A stretch of 39,324 nucleotides of DNA from Telluribacter humicola (lineage in GTDB: Bacteria; Bacteroidota; Bacteroidia; Cytophagales; Spirosomataceae): assembly GCF_017355935.1 (NCBI RefSeq), contig NZ_JAFIQT010000014.1:1-39324 (forward strand). Reading direction: 5' to 3'. The position numbers and the translations under genes are program-made. The notes under the pieces are model-generated. The model made no database searches, was not told the DNA's origin, and saw nothing but the letters and a program-made list of their open reading frames with translations. Shown here piece after piece: positions 32,553 through 39,324 of the stretch; the first letter of the stretch is position 1, and every line of letters begins with the position of its first letter.

Positions 32553-33683
32553 TTATTTAGTGAATAATCCAGCCCCAAGATGGGCTCCCGCCGTTCCAGG
32601 TTTTAAGTGAAGGTAGTTTCGTTGGGTCTGATCTTCCTCAATTTCCACCTTGCCGTCTTTTCTGATAATGGCATTTTCTCCTAAAACCAGCTTTTTCGGG
32701 TCAGCCTTTACTCCAAAATCCGCCGGGCCACCGCCTTTAGTGACCAACTCCTTATATCCAAGCACCATGGAGTTGGTAAGGTTATAGGAGCTCTTCTCCT
32801 CTTTATTTAAGACCCAGAATATGTTAGCATCGGCCACCACATTGTTATAGTACTTGAAATCTTCAGCGGGCGACCAGGTCCATACGGCGGCTCCATAATT
32901 ACTTACTACCAGATTATGATGCATTTCACATCGCTCCGCGGGTCGGTCAGAGAACCAGAAAACAACAGCGTCTTTCACCTGATAAAATACACAGTGATCC
33001 ACCACGACACCATGCCCGCTGGCCAATACAGCCACATGGTTAGGAATGGCATGCCTATCCCCTATAAACAGGCACTGAGTAACCCTTAAATCGTCCAGAT
33101 GCCGACCTTCCCGTACAATAGGATAGTTTCTTCGAACAAACCCTTCGGCTGGCCTCTCATGGACTGGAGTACCTAAAACCCGCAACCCCTGAATGGTCAC
33201 ATGGTTGGTTTCTATTTGAATACCATAGGAAGTACCTTTGAATGGATCTTCCTTACCGGAAGGTTTGAAGTTCAGGGGCATGGTAGATACAATGACCGGC
33301 ATCCTGGCGGGATTCCATTCAGCATCATCGGGTAAAATTTCTGCCCGGATCGTCAAACGGTCTTTTTGGGTAAAGAACCAGTTGACAGGATGAAAAGTAA
33401 TGGTCGCATCCAGACCATAAATTCCTTCGGATAAGTAAAGGGTGATGGCTCCTCTACCATTGGCCTCATTGATTTTACGGGCTGCTTCCCATAAAGTCTT
33501 CAATGGTTGGTCCTTAGTACCCGTACTTAAGTCATTCCCTGTTTCCGAATTTAAATAGATATTCCCTCCCTGGGGTACTCCTGCTCTTGGTTGAATGGTT
33601 TGTCCAAACGAGTGGGTAGGCATCAGGAAAGATACCCATAGGCATAGGGCTACCACTGTCTGAATTATACGCCTTCTGATCAT
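32553..33683 (-). CDS. Secreted right-handed beta-helix protein
   Basis: The ATG at 33683 (MIRRRIIQT) gives a proper signal peptide; an upstream ATG would add 14 residues. About 376 aa. It begins with the GGNIYLNSETGNDLSTGTKDQP pattern used by Bacteroidota pectate-lyase-like proteins, and shows repeated beta-helix rungs (VTIQGLRVLG, GVVVDHCVFYQ, MHHNLVVSNYG, YYNNVVADAN). Polysaccharide binding or cleavage is inferred; no catalytic residues can be named. Confidence 0.82.
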   Translation of the reverse strand: MIRRRIIQTVVALCLWVSFLMPTHSFGQTIQPRAGVPQGGNIYLNSETGNDLSTGTKDQPLKTLWEAARKINEANGRGAITLYLSEGIYGLDATITFHPVNWFFTQKDRLTIRAEILPDDAEWNPARMPVIVSTMPLNFKPSGKEDPFKGTSYGIQIETNHVTIQGLRVLGTPVHERPAEGFVRRNYPIVREGRHLDDLRVTQCLFIGDRHAIPNHVAVLASGHGVVVDHCVFYQVKDAVVFWFSDRPAERCEMHHNLVVSNYGAAVWTWSPAEDFKYYNNVVADANIFWVLNKEEKSSYNLTNSMVLGYKELVTKGGGPADFGVKADPKKLVLGENAIIRKDGKVEIEEDQTQRNYLHLKPGTAGAHLGAGLFTK

Positions 33684-33815
33684 CTTATTTAATTTAAATA
33701 GGTAAAGAATGAGAATCCCAGCCACTCATGGAGTTGTTGCTCCACCTTTTGGGGCCCATAGGCCAATAAGTACGGAGAGTAGTATAGCCTGGGTCCTAGC
33801 CAGTAGGACAATTTG

Positions 33816-33859
33816 AGGTTAGTGGCTTCAACGGGAGTCCTCGTTAAAACCACCAACCT
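33816..33859. terminator. Imperfect stem-loop between DinB and beta-helix genes
   Basis: AGGTTAGTGG (33816-33825) pairs with CCACCAACCT (33850-33859) with one wobble, around 24 nt. It may end the DinB transcript on the - strand. There is no clear T-tract. Confidence 0.35.
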
Positions 33860-33908
33860 AAGTAGGAGTGCTACATTAGTGACTGCCCTTTTTGGCTCAG
33901 TGCATTTC

Positions 33909-34439
33909 TTAAAATAATTTCTCCTGAGGAGGTTTAGCACCAGCTAAACGAAGGTAAACCGTGGTCTGTCCCCGGTGGTGGGTTTGGTGCTCAAAAACCT
34001 TGGCGAGCACCCCAGCTTTAGTCATTTCGAACTGACCAAATAACTTTATGCTTTCATTCAGTTGAGCTGGTGTCATTTTTTTGACATTGTTAATGACGAA
34101 ATCATAGCCGGCCAGTACCAGTTTGGTAACGTTTGCTTTGGATTTATCACCAGCTTTTTCTGATTCACCCTGACCGACCGGGCTTTGGGCTCCCGTAGCC
34201 TGAGCGGCAAAACCATAATTACCATCCGTTAGGTGAAGCATTTGCTCAGCAAAGGAGCGCATTTCAGGGGTAGGTTTCAATCCATAGCCGGATTCAGGCA
34301 TGGCATCCAGATATTCTTTGGTGTAAGCTTTAGCCCGTTCCCATTCTTTTACCGTTTCATCTACGGAGGATTGTGCCAGAGTAGAATGGATAAGACCTAA
34401 AACAAGACACAGAGTAGTAATAAGTTTAATTCTTTGCAT
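33909..34439 (-). CDS. Secreted DinB-family protein
   Basis: The ATG at 34439 (MQRIKLITT) gives a signal peptide ending near LAQ; two farther ATGs would precede it by non-signal residues. About 176 aa. It has the DinB four-helix pattern with metal-binding histidines in MLHLTDGNYGF and HQTHHRGQ. Bacteroidota DinB proteins are often metal-dependent thiol transferases, but exported ones are poorly characterised. The upstream region shares an operator-like element with the alpha/beta hydrolase. Confidence 0.85.
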   Translation of the reverse strand: MQRIKLITTLCLVLGLIHSTLAQSSVDETVKEWERAKAYTKEYLDAMPESGYGLKPTPEMRSFAEQMLHLTDGNYGFAAQATGAQSPVGQGESEKAGDKSKANVTKLVLAGYDFVINNVKKMTPAQLNESIKLFGQFEMTKAGVLAKVFEHQTHHRGQTTVYLRLAGAKPPQEKLF

Positions 34440-34462
34440 GATTATGATCTGTTTAATTACCA

Positions 34463-34472
34463 TGCAAAGTTC
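34463..34472 (-). promoter_or_regulatory. Promoter-like -7 box of the DinB gene
   Basis: On the - strand GAACTTTGCATGG aligns with GAATTTTGCATG before the alpha/beta hydrolase, at nearly the same distance from the shared palindrome (22 versus 21 nt from a common TTATT). It is a variant of TAnnTTTG. An inverted repeat TATTGGT / ACCAATA (34478-34498) lies between box and operator. Confidence 0.4.
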
Positions 34473-34511
34473 CAGGGTATTGGTCTGGGCTACCAATAAA
34501 CTATTGTAAGA

Positions 34512-34538
34512 AATACCCTTAAGAAAGTTTAAGGGTTG
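34512..34538 (-). promoter_or_regulatory. Shared palindromic operator upstream of the DinB gene
   Basis: ACCCTTAA (34515-34522) and TTAAGGGT (34529-34536) are perfect 8-bp arms around 6 nt. This 27-bp element is the same as 28973-28999 except for two bases. It lies 73 bp before the DinB start and 6 bp after the stop of the Crp/Fnr gene. A 22-bp palindrome fits a dimeric Crp/Fnr operator. Confidence 0.6.
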
Positions 34539-34543
34539 GCTGG

Positions 34544-35122
34544 TCAGGAAGCAATTTCTTTCCTGATTTTGCTTAGGAACTCAGGAGTGATGCCCAGGTA
34601 GGAGGCTATCTGAGTATTGGGTAGGCGCAAGGCGAGGTTGGGATATTGTTCCAGGAAAGCCACGTAGCGATTTTGAGCTGTCGAGCTGATATTCTGCAAT
34701 ACCCGGTTCTGAAGCTCCACATATTTGTCTTCAATGATTACTTTGAAAATGCGGTCAAGCTTTGGGATGTGGGTATATAGGTAGTATAAGTCCTGCTTTT
34801 CAATCTGAAGTATCAGGGAAGGCTCCACTGCCTCAATGAATAACTGGCTAGGTCTGTCGGAGTGAAAGCTACCAATATCAGCTATCCAATCATTTTCAGC
34901 CGCGAATTGAATATTATGTTCAGTTCCTTTTTGGTCAACGGCAAACATTCGAAAACAACCTTCTACTACAAATGTATAGTGTTTACAGGGGAAACCTTCC
35001 TGTAGAATAGACTGTCGGCGTCTTATCTGGCGCTGAATTACTCTATCCTCAAAAAGTAGTTTTTCGCTTTCTTCAAAGTGTAAATAACTTTCAAAGTGAC
35101 TTATGAGCGGCTGTATCGTCAT
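34544..35122 (-). CDS. Crp/Fnr-family transcriptional regulator
   Basis: I use the ATG at 35122 (MTIQPLISHF). About 192 aa. The N-terminal cyclic-nucleotide-like beta barrel has FPCKHYTFVVEGCFRMF, and the C-terminal winged helix is LPNTQIASYLGITPEFLSKIRKEI. This is the usual Bacteroidota cNMP-like group; the ligand is unknown and no Fnr Fe-S cysteine cluster is seen. Proximity to the operator 34512-34538 makes it a candidate regulator of DinB and the distant alpha/beta hydrolase. Confidence 0.88.
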   Translation of the reverse strand: MTIQPLISHFESYLHFEESEKLLFEDRVIQRQIRRRQSILQEGFPCKHYTFVVEGCFRMFAVDQKGTEHNIQFAAENDWIADIGSFHSDRPSQLFIEAVEPSLILQIEKQDLYYLYTHIPKLDRIFKVIIEDKYVELQNRVLQNISSTAQNRYVAFLEQYPNLALRLPNTQIASYLGITPEFLSKIRKEIAS

Positions 35123-35503
35123 ATGTATGGGCACCTGCTTGTGAAGGAACAAAAATGGCGAAGTGCCCTAATTTTTCAACTACTTTTTTATTTCTGTACG
35201 ACAGAAGTTGCCAAAAAAGTAGAGAAATACAGTGTTTTATCTTAGAAATTACGACCATTTTAGTACATAGCTTAGTTAACACAACTGGCTACTGTTGAAA
35301 CACCGCTGTTAGATGTGAATTGCCGCAGATAAGAGCAATTAATCAGAAGTATAACTATCCGAAATTCAAGTTAGCAAACTTTTATCACGACGAGATAGAG
35401 CGTAAACTAAAATATAGAAGAAATCCACTTCCTGCACTGTCTAATGATCATCTTCAGACTCTTCGAGAATCTGACTTAGGAGGATGAAAAAAACAGTATT
35501 TCT
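35123..35503. other. Gene-free spacer between the Crp/Fnr and ClC genes
   Basis: The two genes diverge here, so both promoters should lie in this spacer. I see no convincing ORF or RNA gene. The only recognisable signal is the ClC promoter box that follows at 35504. Confidence 0.4.
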
Positions 35504-35511
35504 TACCTTTG
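35504..35511 (+). promoter_or_regulatory. Bacteroidota -7 promoter of the ClC gene
   Basis: TACCTTTG exactly matches TAnnTTTG and is followed by GCAGCGATCA and the ATG 23 bp later (35535). A -33 TTG is not obvious. The short leader is typical for such promoters. Confidence 0.6.
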
Positions 35512-35534
35512 CAGCGATCAATACTTTTTAAGGA

Positions 35535-36806
35535 ATGGATTATAAGACCAGAAGACTTGCCGCAACACTTAGAAATCAACTTAATTATCCCTTACAGTTT
35601 AACCCATTTGTATTCAGCAGAATATTTTTGCTTTGGGTACTTATCGGCATCGTAGGAGGTGTCATTGCTGGTTTTTACTGGACTATACTGGAGGCGTTGC
35701 TGCACTTTCTGGCGCAGGTTCAGGGGCTATATATCATACCGCTTATGGCTGGGGCCGGACTACTAGCGGGACTTGTTATCTACTTCCTCGGTGATCCTGG
35801 CGAAATGGATATGATTGTAAATAATATCCGATTCAAGGGGGGAAGGCTGGAGCCAAAGAATAACCCTTCTATGATCCTGTCATCCTGGCTATGTATAGCA
35901 AGTGGAGGCAGTGCCGGCCCCGAAGCGCCGCTTGTGCAGGTTGTGGGCTCTACCGGAACTTGGATTGCTAAAAAGTTGGGTTTTAAGGGAGAAGACCTGC
36001 GTTCGTTGAGTATAGCCGGTATGGCCTCAGCCTTCACGGCTCTTTTTGGTGCTCCACTGGGTGGAAGCCTTTTCGCATTGGAAATCCTGCATCACAAGCA
36101 TGTCGTAGAGTATTATCAGGCGCTGATTCCTGCCTTTGTAGCCAGCTGCTCGAGTTACGTGATCTTTATCCTGATTACCCACATTGGTATGGGGCCTACC
36201 TGGCGCTTCCCTATATACGCTGCTCCCGAACTCAATGATGTTTTTTATGCCATGCTGTACGGAATAGTTGGTACGGCCGTAGGATGGTTCTTTATATTTA
36301 CAGTTCGCCAGTCCCGTAGCATTTTCAAACAATTGAAACTGCCTATTTATATCAACATGATGATCGGGGGACTCCTTATTGGAACTATTGCTTACCTGGT
36401 ACCACTGTCACGGTATTTTAGCCATGATGAGCTGAATGTTTTACTCGAGGAGAAATTGAGCCTGTCCTACCTGCTCATATTGCTGGTTGCAAAGATACTG
36501 GCTATTGCTTTTACGGTCACCTCTGGTTGGCGGGGTGGATTTATCATCCCCCTTTTCTTTGTAGGTGCCACGCTGGGGTTGGTTATCAATACGATCCTAC
36601 CTGGACAGAATCTGCCACTGCTCCTGGTAAGTTGCATGGCTGCTATCAATGCCTGTGTAACCCGTACTCCTATCAGTACTACTGTACTACTCTCTACATT
36701 AACGGGCTTTCACTATCTAATCCCAATTATGTTTGCCAGTCTGACTGGCTTCTTCCTGGCTCCCAAAACACCTCTGATTAATGCGCAGCTTGGGGTGAAA
36801 GAGTAA
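35535..36806 (+). CDS. ClC-family anion channel/transporter
   Basis: A 423-aa polytopic membrane protein of the ClC family. GGSAGPEAPLVQ (residues 124-135) is the helix-F motif, GMASAFTALFGAPLGGSLFALEI follows, and GWRGGFIIPLFFVGATLG is the GxFxP helix-N motif. In the first motif the position of the gating Glu in GREGP is taken by Ala, and the GSGIP helix-D motif is not evident. This points to a divergent, possibly channel-like subgroup. It has its own promoter box and no operon partner. Confidence 0.9.
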   Translation: MDYKTRRLAATLRNQLNYPLQFNPFVFSRIFLLWVLIGIVGGVIAGFYWTILEALLHFLAQVQGLYIIPLMAGAGLLAGLVIYFLGDPGEMDMIVNNIRFKGGRLEPKNNPSMILSSWLCIASGGSAGPEAPLVQVVGSTGTWIAKKLGFKGEDLRSLSIAGMASAFTALFGAPLGGSLFALEILHHKHVVEYYQALIPAFVASCSSYVIFILITHIGMGPTWRFPIYAAPELNDVFYAMLYGIVGTAVGWFFIFTVRQSRSIFKQLKLPIYINMMIGGLLIGTIAYLVPLSRYFSHDELNVLLEEKLSLSYLLILLVAKILAIAFTVTSGWRGGFIIPLFFVGATLGLVINTILPGQNLPLLLVSCMAAINACVTRTPISTTVLLSTLTGFHYLIPIMFASLTGFFLAPKTPLINAQLGVKE

Positions 36807-36895
36807 AGCGAACTGGTGGAAGGTTAACAGTAGTACAATGTTAATTAGTGGCTCTTGAAATTCTTGTATTATTAAATTCAATTTAAAGAAAGTAC

Positions 36896-36916
36896 CGTGG
36901 CTGTTGCAGAACTCCT
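36896..36916 (+). repeat. Left terminal inverted repeat of the IS
   Basis: A 21-bp repeat beginning CGTGGCTGTTGCAG that matches the right end with two mismatches. Confidence 0.75.
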
Positions 36917-36970
36917 ATAAAAAGGTGTCTGCAGTCTTTCATATCTTCCCTAGATTTCTTAAATTCAGGT

Positions 36971-38521
36971 ATGCAAGGAAGAAAGATCTACGAAGAAAAG
37001 CTGTTTACCAGCTTCCAACTGTCAGAGCGGGTACCCAAGGATAATCTCTACCGCCGTTCAAAGCAAACACTGAATCTACGGTTTCTCTATAAGGATACCC
37101 AGGAGTTGTACGGACGTACAGGCAATCCCTCTATTGCTCCGGTGGCATTCTTTAAGCTCATGCTGACAGGTTAACTCGAAAACATAACCCGCGCGGCGGA
37201 CCGATCTGATCGACAGCTGGTAGAGCATTGTTCGATGCGCATGGACATCCTCTACTTTTTAGGTTATGATATAGATGAAGCTTTGCCCTGGCATTCTACT
37301 CTTAGTCGCACCCGACAATTCTATCCCGCTACACTTTTTGAGGCCCTTTTCAACAAGGTCTTTGCTCTGTGCGTAGAGGCGGGCATGGTGGCCGGACATA
37401 CCCAGGCCATAGATCGCGGCGGTAAAGGCCAATGCCTCCATGGAGAGCCTGGTCCTGAAAAAGCCTTTCCAATCCATCGAGCACCATCTGCAAGAAGTAG
37501 ACGCAGCAAACCAACCCGATGGAAAAAAAGATAAACCTGTGTCCGGGGTGCATGTCACAGCCTCTCCCCAGAAGTTAAAGAGCCTCAGAAAGCGCCATGA
37601 TAAGCTGCTGGCTAATCCTGTTTCTGCCCCCGGAGCTTCTCACCGGAAGGCACAACTAGTCAGTAACAAGACGCACTACAATCCTCATGATCCCGATGCA
37701 CGTATTTCCATGAAGCCTGGTAAAGCCAGGAAGCTTAACTATCACTGTAGTATGTCTGTGGATACGGCCCCAGTGGAACGGCCATGGGTGTGATTAGTCA
37801 TATACAGGCAGACTTTGCTGAGGGCAGAGACAGCCAGAGCCTTCCTGATATAGCTACCAAAGTGCAACAAAGGCTTAGGGAAAATGAACTGACGATGACG
37901 GACCTGCTAGCGGATGCTGGCTACTCCAACGGGTATAACTACCGGTTTTTAGAGTAGAAGGGTATCACCGGCTGGATCCCTGTTTTTGGGAAGTACAAGC
38001 CCGAGGTAGAAGGCTTCACCTACAACAAACAAGAGGATAGCTTTACCTGCCCGATGGATAAGCTGCTTCCCTGCAAAGGCTACGAACGTATGCAGGATGG
38101 TCAACTATACAAAGGGTACTGGGCAACTACTGCTGACTGTAAAGGCTGTGCCTTAAAGGCTAGTTGTGCTCCAAAAACAGGATGTAAGAAGATTGTACGA
38201 ACGGCCTATCATGAGCAATACCGGGAAACTCACGTCCGACAAAACAGCTGGCGGGGAAAACAGATGAAACGACTGCGCCAGAGCTGGGTGGAGCCCGTCT
38301 TTGGGAGCCTGGTCCAGTACTATGGCATGAGAAAGATAGGAGTAATAGGCAAAGCAGGAGCTCATAAGGTGATGCTTATGGCCGCCATCTGCTTCAACTT
38401 GAAGAAGTACCTCAAAGCTGCAAAGTGGAAAATAGCTTCAAGTGCCGCTCTGGAAGCAAGAGCTGGCTCAACTTACCTTCAAGGTGACTGTTTTTACATC
38501 AGAAGAAGCTGCTTTCCCTGA
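36971..38521 (+). pseudogene. IS1182-family transposase, broken by two stops and two frameshifts
   Basis: Translation starts at the ATG 36971 (MQGRKIYEEKLFTSFQLS, the usual IS1182 beginning). An in-frame TAA lies at 37172-37174, the frame changes near 37410-37440 and back near 37770-37790, and TAG interrupts at 37955-37957. Pieces in three segments still read as a DDE transposase: WHSTLSRTRQ, MESLVLKKPFQSIEHHLQEVDAANQP, VISHIQADFAEG, MRKIGVIGKAGAHKVMLMAA. The protein cannot be made intact. Confidence 0.88.
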
Positions 38522-38566
38522 AGTAGTGTCTACAACTCCAAACGAGCAGGCCAGCTGGATTAAAAA

Positions 38567-38587
38567 AGGACTTCTGCAACGGCCACG
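38567..38587 (-). repeat. Right terminal inverted repeat of the IS
   Basis: The reverse complement begins CGTGGCCGTTGCAG and matches the left end at 19 of 21 positions. Confidence 0.75.
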
Positions 38588-38732
38588 ACCCTTTTTTTAC
38601 ATTTATGGCATCAAGATCACTAGGATGTATCACCCTGACTCAGGAGACACCTTAGTTTGTAGATTTGCCAGGTCCAGGTATTAAAAGTTAATAACTCCTC
38701 AAATAGATATACAGGAGTCTCCCGTTTGATCC

Positions 38733-39236
38733 TTAGTTTTCAAGCCTTTCATTGACGATATCGATTTCCAATTCTCCAAACTGCCGTTTTGGATAATGCC
38801 CCACCATCCTTACTTTAAATGTCTCTCCTAGCTCCATCTTCTGAGCTATTTCCATTCCAATGGCATCAGGCAGATACCCTAGCTTATACTCATTCACATA
38901 GACCTCGATTGCAAAAGGGGCCTGTTTTGTATCTAAACTTCTCCGAAGTGTGAACTGAGAATCTTCATGGATATATCCTTTTCTTTTTGCCATTTCATAT
39001 TTAAAATGATACAACCCCATTACTTCTATACTTTTATAATGAATCGGCTTGATCCAGTCTTTATACTTTAGTAGCTCATCCTCCTCTCTCTGGACCGGCA
39101 AAGAACGTCTTTGTGATCTACCTGTTTTGTACAGTCTATAAAAGAAGTACAGGAATCCAAATCCTAACAGTACCTTTAGCAAAAGGAGTAGTACACGAGG
39201 TAGTGAATCTTCCATAGTAGTATGTTTTACAACCAT
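38733..39236 (-). CDS. Membrane-anchored HIRAN-like protein
   Basis: A 167-aa protein with one N-terminal membrane helix (about residues 14-36, LLLLLKVLLGFGFLYFFYRL), a charged linker and a C-terminal domain resembling HIRAN: FAIEVYVNEYKLGYLPDAIGMEIAQKM and then FKVRMVGHYP. HIRAN domains usually sit in SNF2 helicases or nucleases and bind DNA ends, so a membrane-anchored version is unexpected. The stop of the preceding permease gene and this ATG share one base (TAATG), which implies translational coupling and supports the start at 39236. An internal Met at 39215 is an alternative. Confidence 0.68.
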   Translation of the reverse strand: MVVKHTTMEDSLPRVLLLLLKVLLGFGFLYFFYRLYKTGRSQRRSLPVQREEDELLKYKDWIKPIHYKSIEVMGLYHFKYEMAKRKGYIHEDSQFTLRRSLDTKQAPFAIEVYVNEYKLGYLPDAIGMEIAQKMELGETFKVRMVGHYPKRQFGELEIDIVNERLEN

Positions 39237-39324
39237 TAAATCACGGCCTTTTTCCGGGCCTCTCTGCGCTGCATCCGCTTGTCCAGCGACATCAGGAATG
39301 CCGGCAGCAGGATCAGGTTAGAGG
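39236..39324 (-). CDS. C-terminus of an RND/MMPL-type permease (partial)
   Basis: The - strand reads SNLILLPAFLMSLDKRMQRR to a TAA at 39236-39238. A final membrane helix followed by a short basic tail is typical of the end of MMPL/RND permeases. The rest of the gene lies beyond position 39324. It is transcribed just before the HIRAN-like gene. Confidence 0.55.
   Translation of the reverse strand, partial: SNLILLPAFLMSLDKRMQRREARKKAVI

Larger units (their letters stand above)
36896..38587 (+). mobile_element. Decayed IS1182-like insertion sequence with both terminal repeats
   Basis: The element is 1,692 bp. CGTGGCTGTTGCAGAA (from 36896) and the reverse complement of 38567-38587 match at 19 of 21 positions, defining terminal inverted repeats. 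The internal transposase is broken. No clear target-site duplication is visible in the flanking bases. Size and transposase type fit the IS1182 group. Confidence 0.8.

Noticed and set aside
33689-33940. 83-aa frame between the DinB and beta-helix genes
   Set aside because: It overlaps both neighbouring genes, has an implausible composition and contains the stem-loop 33816-33859.

Overview
The window looks like part of a Bacteroidota replicon, probably from the order Cytophagales, and probably a large conjugative plasmid or a plasmid-derived element. The transfer genes are the Bacteroidota set (DUF4134/TraE, DUF4133/TraF, TraG, TraJ, TraK, TraM, TraN). Two promoter -7 boxes match TAnnTTTG, several genes encode Bacteroidota-type secreted proteins, and Shine-Dalgarno sequences are weak. 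Genus is not determined.

Layout. 1-885 is an iteron-type replication origin: twelve copies of a GACTATTATCTGTTAGG-like repeat in helical phase, an exact DnaA box and an AT-rich stretch. It is followed by an unrecognised 270-aa gene and an AlbA_2/ATPase/winged-helix regulator. 3183-5614 holds a decayed type III restriction-helicase C-terminus, ardC anti-restriction and a small gene. 5615-12637 (+ strand) carries mobilization and DNA processing: a BfmA/BtgA-like accessory protein, an HUH relaxase, a VirD4-type coupling ATPase, an unusual nucleotidyltransferase-Toprim fusion, a DnaQ-like exonuclease and a lipoprotein. A gene-free scar (12638-13477) separates this from the convergent type IV secretion operon on the - strand (24211-13478). 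That operon begins with parA and a small RHH partner, so partition and transfer genes are collinear.

25.6-39.3 kb is cargo or chromosome-like: DUF2798, an MDR oxidoreductase, a secreted LamG/DUF1080-like protein, an NTF2-like protein, a secreted alpha/beta hydrolase, the ergothioneine genes egtD and egtB with a Bcr/CflA MFS exporter, a secreted beta-helix protein, a secreted DinB protein, a Crp/Fnr regulator, a ClC transporter, a decayed IS1182-like element with both terminal repeats, a membrane-anchored HIRAN-like protein and the end of an RND/MMPL-type permease.

How it fits together. The origin and ParA/RHH pair would maintain the element, ArdC would protect it on entry, the relaxase and coupling protein would process and deliver DNA, and the Tra proteins would form the channel. 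In the cargo, the alpha/beta hydrolase and DinB genes share a near-identical palindromic upstream element with matching promoter-like sequence downstream, suggesting a small regulon that may be controlled by the adjacent Crp/Fnr protein. The least explained parts are the nucleotidyltransferase-Toprim fusion, the origin-linked 270-aa protein, the shared operator pair and a 53-codon ORF inside the tra operon gap.
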